A stretch of 64,000 nucleotides of DNA from Paenibacillus sp. DMB20 (GTDB lineage Bacteria; Bacillota; Bacilli; Paenibacillales; Paenibacillaceae). The number at the start of each line of letters is the position of its first letter. Within the stretch, counting starts at the first letter, position 1. This document shows, piece by piece, positions 42,132-50,767 of the stretch. The translations under genes and the position numbers were made by a program. The notes under the pieces were generated by a model, which searched no databases, was not told the origin of the DNA, and saw only the letters and a program-made list of their open reading frames with translations. The DNA lies in NCBI RefSeq assembly GCF_000987955.1, contig NZ_LAZU01000021.1:434001-498000 (forward strand). Direction: 5' to 3'.

Positions 42132-42235
42132 CGATCTTCCTCCCAGTCGGTTTATGCTCTCATTATAATGGACAGCCACTGGCAAATCTATCGTCATCTA
42201 CCGTCAAAACTGGAAATCAAGGGAACCAGTAGAGG

Positions 42236-42480
42236 ATGGTACGGCCAACTAAAGAAAAGCAAACCGAACATCGCAAGCTTTCACAACAAGATGCCAGCGA
42301 GCGCAACGCAATAGAAGGAAAATTCGGTGAAGGCAAGCGCGAGTTTAGACTTGGGCGTATTCGAGTACGCCTTTCATCGACCAGCGAAACCGTAATCGCA
42401 CTGCAATTTCTAATTCGCGCCAGCCAACCAAGGGCGTCCCCTATCATGCGCTTCCGGTTGCGAAACAACTTCTTCTATGT
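42236..42480 (+). pseudogene. Fragment of a DDE transposase (IS5/IS1182 type C-terminus)
   Basis: Residues such as DASERNAIEGKFGEGKREFR, then LGRIRVRL and TSETVIALQFLI, match the conserved C-terminal stretch of IS5/IS1182-family transposases. The upstream part of the gene is absent and the downstream part loses the pattern. Exact ends are approximate. It marks the left edge of the AT-rich island. The neighbouring gap to 42758 holds no other gene; it contains a strong palindrome at 42681-42727. Confidence 0.6.
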
Positions 42481-42680
42481 ATTCGGATTCGTACCGCTTG
42501 TACCGCACCACGCAATCCGGAAGTTCATGATGGATCTTCCGGCAGTTTTGTGCAACGCATCCGGCGTATGAAGAGCTGGCGGCAATCTCCGTTCCCACTC
42601 GTTATCTTCTAGCCGCAACATTATTATTGCCTAGAAAAGGAAGAGATGATATATTATAAAAAATCCTTGAGAACGGTTTC

Positions 42681-42727
42681 ATGATACAAGCTTCTGCAAG
42701 TTTTCCCTTGTCGGTCCCTTGTATCAT
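42681..42727. promoter_or_regulatory. Palindrome/hairpin upstream of the DUF3870 gene
   Basis: ATGATACAAG (42681-42690) and CTTGTATCAT (42718-42727) are perfect complements around a 27-base loop. It lies 31 bases before the DUF3870 ATG. It could be an operator or an RNA leader structure controlling the island operon; no T tract is present. Confidence 0.45.
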
Positions 42728-42758
42728 CTGATAATACGCTTGAAAGGAACCTAACCGT

Positions 42759-43079
42759 ATGTATGATAAGAATACGATTTTTATTATCGGTGATGCCAAA
42801 GCGCCGCAAAATAATCCGATTACTAAAAAATATAATCAGTATTTTCTGGCAATGGTGGTCGCCCAGACAGATGGAAAGATCATAGATGTTGAATGTTCGG
42901 CGACAGTGGACATAACTAAACGTTTTGTGCAATCGCTTTTTATTGGACGCAATATGGATGATCCTTCGATTGTAGAAGACATTAGCCAGCGTTATTTTGG
43001 ATCATCCCAAAAAGCGTTAATCGTTGCATTTAATGATGCTCTAAAAAAATATCAAGCAATTACTGCTTTGCCTAATTAA
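42759..43079 (+). CDS. DUF3870-family protein
   Basis: A 106-residue protein with the DUF3870 pattern: FIIGDAKAPQNNPITKKYNQ then FLAMVVAQTDGKIIDVECSA and FVQSLFIGRN. The fold and function of this family are not known to me; members occur next to metabolic or transport genes. The gene is AT-rich compared with the flanking chromosome. AAAGGA lies 10 bases before the ATG. A terminator-like hairpin separates it from the DUF819 gene, so expression of the downstream genes may be attenuated. Confidence 0.75.
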   Translation: MYDKNTIFIIGDAKAPQNNPITKKYNQYFLAMVVAQTDGKIIDVECSATVDITKRFVQSLFIGRNMDDPSIVEDISQRYFGSSQKALIVAFNDALKKYQAITALPN

Positions 43080-43088
43080 ACCTAGGCG

Positions 43089-43128
43089 AAATCCAGTCTA
43101 ACTGTTTCATTGTTAGGCTGGATTTTTT
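43089..43128 (+). terminator. Terminator or attenuator between DUF3870 and DUF819 genes
   Basis: AATCCAGTCTAAC and GTTAGGCTGGATT pair with one G-U contact over a 9-base loop, followed by T6. Since the next gene is 35 bases away on the same strand, partial read-through is likely if they form one unit. Confidence 0.7.
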
Positions 43129-43162
43129 AGTTTGTACAAAGGAAAAAAGGAGATGACTATCA

Positions 43163-44329
43163 ATGATTGAAGATGGATTTATGTATCTAAGTGTGCTTGT
43201 TGCGATGGCAGCTTTGATGGTAGCTTTTGAGAAGCGATTTAGTACGAACAAATTTTTTAAATTTATACCGGGCATTGTTCTGATTTATATCGGAGCTGCT
43301 GTGATGCAGACATGCGGGTTATTTGCGGATAATGATTCTACTTCAGCTATGTATTCGGGGGTTAAAGGTGCTTTACTCCCAGCAATGCTCGCCATCATGT
43401 TATTAAAATGCGATATGCGAAGCATCATTAAGCTTGGTCCAAGAATGTTTGGTGGATATCTTGTTGCAGTTGTCAGTATCCTTTTTGGGTTTGTCATCGT
43501 GTATGCTGTTCTCCAACCTTTCTATGTGGATGATACTTGGAAAGCTTTCGGGGCACTTGCCGGAAGTTGGACAGGTGGATCAGCAAATATGGTGGCCCTT
43601 CAAGACATATTGAAAGTTCCTGAAAATATTTTTGGTTATGCACTTATGATGGACACAATCAATTATGCCGTTTGGGTGATGTTCATGTTTTGGCTCGTTC
43701 CATTCGCTGGAGCATTTAATCGCTGGACAAAGGCAGATGACGGATTTATCCAACAAGGATTTAATGAGATTGCAGCTGCAAGTGAAGAGGAGCAAACAGG
43801 ACCGGAGTTCCAGCATATCTTGTATTTACTTGGTATTGGTCTCTTAATATCTTCTTTATCAACCTTTGCGGGTGAGCATTTGCCTGAAGTTGGAGCTGTT
43901 ATTAATGGAACAAGCTGGACCATTATGATCGCTTCGGTTATTGGATTAGTATTAGCTCAAACACCGGTAGCTAAAATTCCAGGAGCTCTTGATGTTTCTA
44001 ATGTCATGCTTTATATCATTGTTGCTCTTATTGCATCACAATCTGATTTTTCAAATATTGCTCAAGCACCAATTTATCTAGTGTCTGGTTTTCTTATCAT
44101 GCTAGTTCACTTAATCATCATGTTACTTTTAGGGAAACTATTTAAATATGATCTATTTACACTTGGAGTTGCGAGTCTGGCAAATATTGGGGGTATGGCT
44201 TCAGCACCAATGTTAGCTGCTGCATATAATCGGACACTAATTCCAATTGGCGTCATCATGGCTCTCATGGGTTCATTCCTCGGTACTTATTTTGGCATGT
44301 TTGTCGCTAAAATTTTGGCCCTTCTATAA
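43163..44329 (+). CDS. DUF819 (YjcL-like) integral membrane protein
   Basis: A 388-residue membrane protein with ten or more hydrophobic segments. Family traits include GALAGSWTGGSANMVALQ in the middle, and LGVASLANIGGMASAPMLAA in the C-terminal half, the usual paired GG-rich signature. DUF819 proteins are taken to be carriers of unknown substrate. The gene lies just before an L-Ala-D/L-Glu epimerase and an NlpC/P60 peptidase, which suggests transport of murein peptides or dipeptides; this is inference. AAAGGAG lies 10 bases before ATG 43163. Codon use is AT-rich. Confidence 0.85.
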   Translation: MIEDGFMYLSVLVAMAALMVAFEKRFSTNKFFKFIPGIVLIYIGAAVMQTCGLFADNDSTSAMYSGVKGALLPAMLAIMLLKCDMRSIIKLGPRMFGGYLVAVVSILFGFVIVYAVLQPFYVDDTWKAFGALAGSWTGGSANMVALQDILKVPENIFGYALMMDTINYAVWVMFMFWLVPFAGAFNRWTKADDGFIQQGFNEIAAASEEEQTGPEFQHILYLLGIGLLISSLSTFAGEHLPEVGAVINGTSWTIMIASVIGLVLAQTPVAKIPGALDVSNVMLYIIVALIASQSDFSNIAQAPIYLVSGFLIMLVHLIIMLLLGKLFKYDLFTLGVASLANIGGMASAPMLAAAYNRTLIPIGVIMALMGSFLGTYFGMFVAKILALL

Positions 44330-44350
44330 AAAGAAAGGAAGTGTACAACC

Positions 44351-45412
44351 GTGATTATCAAAGATTTACAAGTAGGCCGCAGAAAAATACCCTTATGTAT
44401 GCCCTTTAAAACAGCTTTAAGAACGGCAACGGAAATAGAAAGTATTGATGTTACCTTGACTCTTGAGAATGGGCTCATAGGGAGGGGGGCTGCTGCACCG
44501 ACCTTCGTTATTACGGGTGACTCTTCCGAAAGCATTGAGACAGCTCTCATGGGGCCAATAAAAGATGTGCTCGTCGGAAGTGATATCGGTCATTTTCAAA
44601 CTGCACTTCAGGGCATTCAATCTTGCTGTGTCGGTAATCCAAGTGCAAAAGCTGCGGCAGATATCGCTTTGCATGATGCCTATTGTAAATTGCTAAATGT
44701 GCCGTTACATGCCTTTCTTGGAGATAAAAAATCACTTCAAACATGTATGACTATTGGGGTCGATACACCAGAAAAGATGGCAGATGACGCTAAAAGAAAT
44801 ATAGATTCTGGGTTTAAGATTTTAAAAGTAAAAGTAGGTGCGAACCCTGGTCTTGATATTGATCGCATCGAGGCTATTCGAGATGTTGTTCCGAAAACGG
44901 TTAAACTTCGTCTTGACGCTAATCAGGGATGGACGCCAAAACAAGCCGTCCAATTGATAAATGATATGGAAAAAAGGGATTTAGGAATCGAATTTATTGA
45001 ACAACCTGTTGCAAGTCATGATTTAGAAGGATTGAAATTCGTCACGGAACGTGTTGGCATCCCAGTTATGGCAGATGAAAGTCTTTTTTCAGCCAAAGAC
45101 ACATTAAAGCTTGTTTCCGGACGTTATGTTGATCTATTAAATATTAAGCTTATGAAATGTGGCGGTATTTCAAATGCTTGGAAGATTGCCAGTATTGCCG
45201 AGACAAATGGTGTTGCTTGCATGATCGGAAGCATGATGGAACCTGCACTTTCGGTCGCTGCTGCAGCTCATTTTGCGGCGGCCCATCCAAACGTGAAGTA
45301 TTTTGATTTAGATGCTCCATTGTGGCTGTCTGAAGAACCAGAGGAACTCTATTATGTTACTGAAGAAGTTATTTTATCTGATTTACCTGGTATCGGTTCA
45401 GTCAAAGGTTAG
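44351..45412 (+). CDS. ykfB: L-Ala-D/L-Glu epimerase (dipeptide epimerase, YkfB-like)
   Basis: An enolase-superfamily enzyme of 353 residues that interconverts L-Ala-D-Glu and L-Ala-L-Glu in recycling murein peptides. Visible residues: catalytic Lys in LKVKVGAN (about 160), metal Asp in DANQGW, metal Glu in EFIEQPV, metal Asp in VMADES, second Lys in LNIKLMKCGG, and the family-typical DLDAPLW near the end that binds the dipeptide. The start is GTG 44351 with GGAAG 9 bases ahead. It sits between the DUF819 carrier and an NlpC/P60 peptidase, as in ykf-type operons of Bacillus. Confidence 0.9.
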   Translation: MIIKDLQVGRRKIPLCMPFKTALRTATEIESIDVTLTLENGLIGRGAAAPTFVITGDSSESIETALMGPIKDVLVGSDIGHFQTALQGIQSCCVGNPSAKAAADIALHDAYCKLLNVPLHAFLGDKKSLQTCMTIGVDTPEKMADDAKRNIDSGFKILKVKVGANPGLDIDRIEAIRDVVPKTVKLRLDANQGWTPKQAVQLINDMEKRDLGIEFIEQPVASHDLEGLKFVTERVGIPVMADESLFSAKDTLKLVSGRYVDLLNIKLMKCGGISNAWKIASIAETNGVACMIGSMMEPALSVAAAAHFAAAHPNVKYFDLDAPLWLSEEPEELYYVTEEVILSDLPGIGSVKG

Positions 45413-45438
45413 ATATGTTGGATGAATAAAATGGGGGG

Positions 45439-46460
45439 ATGGAAATGAAACGTTGGTTCTTGATTATGATGGTTGTTTTACTAGCAGGTGTTGGGTTAAA
45501 TACACCGATTCATGCCGAGGAAAAAAACATAGGGGAAACTGCTTATGTCGATGTCTCCGTCGCAACACTTTGGACAGCTCCAGATATCCTACGCCCTGTT
45601 GATGCACCATCCGCGACAAATCCAGTGGATATGAGAAAATGGACAAGCTCTATGACATATGAACAGCAAGTACAATTATCTGATGATGGGATGCTAGAAA
45701 CGGAGGCCCTTTACGGCAATAAGGTCACGATTCTTGAAAGAAAAGGTGAATGGGTAAAAGTTGCAGTAGATGGTCAACCAACACCGCGTAATGACTTGGG
45801 ATATCCTGCTGGATGCCGGCTTCGCAGTTAACATACAGTAAAAAATATGCTGAGAAGGAAAATCACCCATTTGTTTTAATCACAGCACCAACGACTTATC
45901 TTTTTACAACACCTTCTTTTAATCAAAAAGGAATTGAAATTAGTTACAATACTCGCCTACCTTATTTAGGAGAAACAAAGCAAGCTTTTAAAGTGTTAAA
46001 GACAGATGGCCATCATGCCTGGGTAAAAAAACAAGATGCACAAATGTATCAATCGCAATCCACAATTCCAACACCGACAGGAGAAGACTTAGTGGAAACA
46101 GGCAAAACGTTTTTAGGCCTTCATTATTTATGGGCTGGGATGAGTGGATTTGGATTTGATTGTTCAGGATTTACGTTCACCATCCATCAATCGCATGGCA
46201 TTACCATCCCGCGTGATTCAAGTGTTCAAGCAAAATATGGGGATCCTGTGCCACTTGATGAATTAAAACCTGGTGACTTACTCTTCTTTGCCCATGATAA
46301 TGGTAAAGGAAGAGTCCATCATGTTGCGATGTATGCCGGAGATGGTATGATGATTCACTCACCAAATTCAAAAAGGGATGTTGAAATCATTCCTGTTAAC
46401 ACAAAAGGATATATCGAAGAATTAGCAAACGCTCGCCGTTATTTTCCAAATAATAAGTGA
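45439..46460 (+). pseudogene. ykfC: YkfC-like NlpC/P60 gamma-D-glutamyl-L-diamino acid endopeptidase, frameshifted
   Basis: The two parts together are a secreted NlpC/P60 peptidase of about 340 residues that releases L-Ala-D-Glu from murein peptides. The first frame (45439-45831) has a signal peptide and an SH3-like domain. The second (45813-46460) has the second SH3-like part and the catalytic domain (Cys in GFDCSGFTFT, His in RVHHVAMYAG, third His in IHSPN). The frames join at about 45806: one missing G in CCTGCTGG (expected CCTGGCTGG, giving YPGWMP) restores one protein. The product feeds the epimerase gene just upstream. Confidence 0.85.
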
Positions 46461-46549
46461 GGAAATAATCATATTCAATTCGGTTTATTGAATGCGCGGC
46501 AGTTTCAGTAACGGATGCTATAAGGAAACGCCAAAGTGCATACCGGACG

Positions 46550-46704
46550 CATGGCGAGAAGTCGGATATATGGAAAGCAGAAAGAAATTCGCTACTCCAA
46601 ACGGAACATCGCAAGGAAGCGTTGTTAGTCCGCTGTTCAGTAACATTTACCTGAACCGGTTCGACCACGAAATGACGAACAAAGGGTACCGACTGACGCG
46701 ATAG
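46550..46704 (+). pseudogene. Group II intron reverse transcriptase fragment
   Basis: A short frame reads KKFATPNGTSQGSVVSPLFS then NIYLNRFDHEM, the RT domain 4-5 block of group II intron maturases (usually TPQGGVISPLLANIYLNEFD). The YADD motif and all other domains are missing. It marks the right edge of the AT-rich island. The rest of the 46461-46808 gap shows no gene. Confidence 0.7.
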
Positions 46705-46808
46705 TACAGATTGGTAAAACTCTTGCGGCCGGGATTTTTTTCTGGTCTGCCCATAACAAAGCAGCCCTCGCTAGGACTGCTTGCGTTTGGATATTGCAGC
46801 ACGGCGGA

Positions 46809-47069
46809 TTAGCTTTTGCCCGAACGGATCTGTTTCTGCCAGCTTTCGCGTTTCAAACCGCCGTGATCGCCCCCGCCATGTCTCCAATGCCCGCCGTAAT
46901 GATGTCCGTGATAGGGATAATGCGGGTAGGGATAGTATGGAGGGGAATGCGGAAAATAGCCGAAAGGAAACGGCTGATAAGGATAGGGATAAGGATAATA
47001 TCCCGGAAAGCCGGGATACCCGAACTTTGGCCCCGTCGTTGGCAAACCTCTGTTTTGATGCTTATTCAT
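46809..47069 (-). CDS. Gly/Tyr/Pro/His-rich small protein, 86 residues
   Basis: A low-complexity protein with FGYPGFPGYYPYPYPYQPFP and then HYPYHGHHYGGHWRHGGGDH. This composition resembles spore coat and exosporium proteins of Bacilli, but no specific family is recognised. The ATG at 47069 has GGAG 6 bases ahead; an in-frame ATG at 47081 is possible but less well placed. It lies just downstream of the acetyltransferase on the same strand (40-base gap), so it may be co-transcribed. Confidence 0.6.
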   Translation of the reverse strand: MNKHQNRGLPTTGPKFGYPGFPGYYPYPYPYQPFPFGYFPHSPPYYPYPHYPYHGHHYGGHWRHGGGDHGGLKRESWQKQIRSGKS

Positions 47070-47109
47070 TCCAATCTCCATTCCGGAAAAATGGGCTGGT
47101 TTTTAACCG

Positions 47110-48243
47110 CTAAATATACTGAAGACCCGAAGTGTAAGGCAGGGGAATGACAGGCAGAGCATGACGTCCATTCTCCTGCTCCTGCTCCCGGTACGGGGAC
47201 TGCGGATCAAACAGGAGGGACAACAGCCCCTCGTCATCGAGCATGATCGTTTTCCCGCCGGACGAGTAGCGGTATGGTCCGTGCTCTCCTTCGGCCTGAA
47301 GCATGCCCGCGGTTTCCTCGGGAAAGAGCGGTGCAATTTGGCGAAGAAGCTCGCGGCCGTTGACCAAGTAAACCGTGCCGGTGTTGCGGATGTTCTCTTT
47401 AGCTGCACCCGAAGCTTCAAGCAAACCCGAAAGTTCCCGGTCCTGCCATGCCAGCGGAACGATCAGCTCCTGCAGCCCGTAAAGGGTGAGAGCCTGGGAG
47501 AGCAGGAACGCAGCCGCTTGGCCGTTCCCAGCCCATTCGATCAGCGTGGCTGGCCTCGAGGGCGTCATTCTCGTTCCCGGCACGCCCAACACGGCGACGG
47601 CTTTTATCTCCCCGTCTTTTGCCGCCGTAAGAACTTTTTGTTCCAACCGGATCACATTGGCAAAGGCGCTGGCCCCGAGAAGTTTGTCCAACTCGTTTGG
47701 GCTGGCGGCATACGCCGCAGTACGATTCCCCAGCAATTCATGAACCCTGAACAAATCCTCGGCCTCCATCTCGCGAACCTCCCAGCCGTTGTCCAGGGAG
47801 CCCGACAACCGATCCGCCGTTTCCGGCGTCATGCGGTGTTCGGATGCCCGCCCGAAAAGACGGCATCCCGCCCGTGTATACAAGGAACGTCCGCCCGATA
47901 TAAAAACCAGCGATGCCCCGGCCCGTTCGGCATGCTTGAAGCACTGGTTCAGCAGTTCGCCCGCGAGGCCTTTTCCGCGGCTTTCCGGATCGGTACAGAC
48001 CGAGCCTATCGAATATACGCGGAGTTCGGCGGCGTTAATCCGGATCGTAAACGGGACAAGCCCCATAAATGAAGCGATTTTCCCCTCCTCGTCAAAAGCG
48101 CCGTAGGAATGGCTGACGCCGGGATCAAAAATAAAAGGGAAGGAGGTCCCCATGGAAGGCTGTTCCGGTTGCTTGAGGAAGATGCGGTCCGACAGCTCCA
48201 CGGCTTGCTTTAATTGTTTCGATTCCATTCGAGTAACATGCAT
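47110..48243 (-). CDS. GNAT-family N-acetyltransferase, Eis-like length
   Basis: A 377-residue protein with an N-terminal GNAT domain: the acetyl-CoA-binding loop is RGKGLAGELLNQCF (near residue 88), preceded by LRVYSIGSVCTDPES. A second GNAT-like half follows (about 150-290), and the C-terminal part (LFPEETAGMLQAEG, MLDDEGLLSLLFD) resembles the sterol-carrier-like tail of Eis/YitI-type acetyltransferases. The substrate is unknown. ATG 48243 is followed by MHVTRMESKQLKQ; the region upstream to 48489 contains no gene. Confidence 0.8.
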   Translation of the reverse strand: MHVTRMESKQLKQAVELSDRIFLKQPEQPSMGTSFPFIFDPGVSHSYGAFDEEGKIASFMGLVPFTIRINAAELRVYSIGSVCTDPESRGKGLAGELLNQCFKHAERAGASLVFISGGRSLYTRAGCRLFGRASEHRMTPETADRLSGSLDNGWEVREMEAEDLFRVHELLGNRTAAYAASPNELDKLLGASAFANVIRLEQKVLTAAKDGEIKAVAVLGVPGTRMTPSRPATLIEWAGNGQAAAFLLSQALTLYGLQELIVPLAWQDRELSGLLEASGAAKENIRNTGTVYLVNGRELLRQIAPLFPEETAGMLQAEGEHGPYRYSSGGKTIMLDDEGLLSLLFDPQSPYREQEQENGRHALPVIPLPYTSGLQYI

Positions 48244-48495
48244 GATGTTTTATTCCTCCTTTTTAAAATGCAATTCCTTATTCCATTCCTTACAATCCAA
48301 CTAAAACCAGTATAAAGTTCCATTTCCCTGAAAGCCAGACCTCGCACCTTTAAAAGGCAGAGAACACTTTACCTGACCCGGGCCGGCGGTCTAGTAAAGC
48401 CTTATTCAACCTTACGCCGGGCTTGGGCGCCATCGACTTAAGCAGCCCGTTTTTGGGGTAATCTATAGTAAGTCTTCAAGATCGGAGGGATGCCT

Positions 48496-49962
48496 TTGCT
48501 CAGCTTTGTTGATTCGGTCATCATTTTATCCGCGCTGCTGCTGTTGACAGGGGTGCTTACCACCAAGTTTTCATCAAAGTTCGGAATGCCGGCTTTGGTG
48601 CTTTTTATGGCGATCGGCATGATTTTAAGCCGGTATATCTATTACGACAATGCCGAAATTACCCAATTGGTCGGGATTTTTGCGTTAATTGTCATCCTAT
48701 TTCAGGGAGGCATGCAGACCGATTTCAAGGAGATCAAGCCGGTCCTTGGTCCTGCGTTGTCTTTGGCCACCCTGGGGGTTCTTCTCACGACGGCGGTGGT
48801 AGGGATCAGCGCAACCTACATACTCGATATTTCTTTGGAAAAAGGTTTGCTGATCGGTGCCATTGTCGGTTCAACGGATGCGGCGGCCGTTTTTTCGGTA
48901 ATGGGCGGTTTGAACATCAAGCGGAAAATAACGAGCACGCTCGAAGCGGAATCCGGCAGCAATGACCCGATGGCCGTGTTTTTGACGGTGTCTTTGATTG
49001 AATGGATTCAGTCTCCGAACATGACCTTATTAGGCATGCTCTTATCCTTCGTGATGGAGATGGGGCTTGGACTGATCGTGGGCATGCTTGTAGGGCTGCT
49101 TGCCGTGTTTGTGATCAACCGGATTAATTTCGACTCGTCGGGCCTTTACCCCGTCATGTCCCTGGGATTTGCCATCTTTACCTATGGCGCGGCCGAGGTC
49201 GTTCACAGCAGCGGCCTGCTGGCGGTATACGTCATGGCACTCGTCGTGGGAAATACGGAGTTGACCTACCGCCGGACGATTCTTGCTTTTAATCAGGGCT
49301 TTGCGTGGATGATGCAAATCGCCATGTTTGTGCTGCTTGGTCTTCTGGTGTTCCCGAGCCAGCTTTCCGGGATTGCCTGGGAGGGGCTGATATTATCCTT
49401 GCTGTTGATGTTCGTGGCCCGTCCGGTCGGCGTTTTGGCGAGTCTGGCATTCGCGAAATTCGATTATAAGGAAAAACTGATGGTGGCATGGGCGGGCCTT
49501 CGCGGAGCCGTGCCGATCGTGCTTGCCACTTATCCCATAATGGCGGGGATCGAAGGGGGACAGATGTTTTTTAACGTCGTTTTTTTCGTTGTGCTGACAT
49601 CGGCCGTCATTCAGGGAACCACGATCTCGCCGCTGGCGGTAAAGCTGAATCTGGTAGAGAACGACAGGCCGCAGCAGCCGTCTTTGCTGGAGCTGTTTGC
49701 GCTGGGCAAAGCTCATTCGGAGATTAACCATATCCAAGTAAACCAAAATATGCCGATTGCCGGGAAGGAAATTCAGGATCTTCATCTGCCCGACGATATA
49801 TTGTTTACCGCGATCATCCGGGGAGACCGGATTATTACGCCACGGGGCAGCACGGTCATCCAGCAGGGAGACACCCTGTACGTGATGAGCCCGAAAACGA
49901 AACGGAAACAGATGAAAGCCATTTTAGGATTGGACGCGCAGGGAACGAAAAGCCCAAAATGA
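48496..49962 (+). CDS. Potassium/proton antiporter (NhaP2/CvrA-like, CPA1) with RCK-C domain
   Basis: A 488-residue membrane antiporter. The first 390 residues hold about 12 hydrophobic segments with CPA1 traits (IVGSTDAAAVFSVMGG, then EAESGSNDPMAVFLTV, the Asn-Asp ion-binding pair). The tail after about 405 is a TrkA/RCK-C domain (HIQVNQNMPIAGKEIQDLHL, GSTVIQQGDTLYVMSP) that may bind a nucleotide and gate transport. The start is TTG 48496, 7 bases after GGAGG; the in-frame ATG at 48490 is only one base from it. The role would be K+ efflux or pH balance. It is probably monocistronic. Confidence 0.88.
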   Translation: MLSFVDSVIILSALLLLTGVLTTKFSSKFGMPALVLFMAIGMILSRYIYYDNAEITQLVGIFALIVILFQGGMQTDFKEIKPVLGPALSLATLGVLLTTAVVGISATYILDISLEKGLLIGAIVGSTDAAAVFSVMGGLNIKRKITSTLEAESGSNDPMAVFLTVSLIEWIQSPNMTLLGMLLSFVMEMGLGLIVGMLVGLLAVFVINRINFDSSGLYPVMSLGFAIFTYGAAEVVHSSGLLAVYVMALVVGNTELTYRRTILAFNQGFAWMMQIAMFVLLGLLVFPSQLSGIAWEGLILSLLLMFVARPVGVLASLAFAKFDYKEKLMVAWAGLRGAVPIVLATYPIMAGIEGGQMFFNVVFFVVLTSAVIQGTTISPLAVKLNLVENDRPQQPSLLELFALGKAHSEINHIQVNQNMPIAGKEIQDLHLPDDILFTAIIRGDRIITPRGSTVIQQGDTLYVMSPKTKRKQMKAILGLDAQGTKSPK

Positions 49963-50068
49963 TTTGTGACGCAGCTAACTGTCGAAAATTTTCCATCGTT
50001 TTAAGATGAAGGTATAAATTCGATGGGAAAACTTCATCCTAACTTCATTAAAAATCATTCCAAGAGTT

Positions 50069-50124
50069 TTGCAATACGAAAAAAAAGCTGATATAATAAA
50101 GACAAGGATTTAGATTAAGTCTAA
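50069..50124 (+). promoter_or_regulatory. dps promoter with PerR-like box
   Basis: TTGCAA (50069-50074) and TATAAT (50092-50097) are separated by 17 bases. TTAGATTAAGTCTAA (50110-50124) is a 7-1-7 palindrome just downstream, resembling PerR boxes (TTATAATnATTATAA) at most key positions. Peroxide control of dps by PerR is known in Bacillus; here it is inferred. Confidence 0.7.
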
Positions 50125-50150
50125 ATACAATATAAAAAGGAGAGGATAAC

Positions 50151-50624
50151 ATGAGCAACATGACTGCAAATAATCAAATTCGTACGACGGGGGAATTGAA
50201 CTCCGCATTGAATACCCAGCTGGCCAACTGGAGCGTGCTTGGCGTAAAGCTGCACAACTATCATTGGTTTGTGAAAGGTCCCCAGTTCTTCACCCTGCAT
50301 GCCAAATTCGAAGAACTGTACAACACGGCTGCCGAATATGTCGATGAGCTGGCGGAACGCCTTCTTGCAATCGGCGGCAAACCCGCTGCAACAATGAGCG
50401 AATATTTAAAACTGTCCGTAATTCAGGAGGCTTCGGGCGAACCAAGCGCGGATCAGATGGTTGAAGCTTTGGCAGCCGATCTCGGAACGATTGCGGAAGG
50501 CTTGAAAGCCGGCATCGAAGCCGCTGGAGAGCAGGGAGACGACGTCACCGCGGATCTGTTCACCGGCATGAAGGCGGATGTGGAAAAACAGGCCTGGATG
50601 CTCAGCGCGTTTCTCGGCAAATAA
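50151..50624 (+). CDS. dps: Dps/ferritin-like DNA-protecting protein
   Basis: A 157-residue mini-ferritin that stores iron and protects DNA from oxidative damage. The ferroxidase-centre residues are in KLHNYHWFVKGPQFFTLHAK (His, His, Asp/Glu positions) and FEELYNTAAEYVDELAERLL, as in Dps/MrgA. Length is normal. ATG 50151 has AAAAGGAGAGGATAAC ahead. It is the only gene between its promoter and terminator, and the PerR-like box suggests induction by peroxide or low iron. Confidence 0.95.
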   Translation: MSNMTANNQIRTTGELNSALNTQLANWSVLGVKLHNYHWFVKGPQFFTLHAKFEELYNTAAEYVDELAERLLAIGGKPAATMSEYLKLSVIQEASGEPSADQMVEALAADLGTIAEGLKAGIEAAGEQGDDVTADLFTGMKADVEKQAWMLSAFLGK

Positions 50625-50638
50625 GAGGCGATAACTCC

Positions 50639-50672
50639 AAAGCCGTTCCTTTTTAAAGGGACGGCTTTTTTC
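50639..50672 (+). terminator. Intrinsic terminator after dps
   Basis: AAAGCCGT pairs with ACGGCTTT, extended by TCC/GGG contacts across a T/A-rich loop, followed by T6. It lies 15 bases after the stop codon. Confidence 0.85.
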
Positions 50673-50767
50673 CATGCCCGGAAATGAATTGCGGAGGAAA
50701 AAAGTCGAGTCTTTATGTCAACCGCTGCGTATATACCTCTTAGCTAAGACAAAGGGGAGAAGCAAAC

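Noticed and set aside
47161..48072. Plus-strand frame of 303 residues
   Set aside because: It lies opposite the GNAT acetyltransferase and has no domain or ribosome site.
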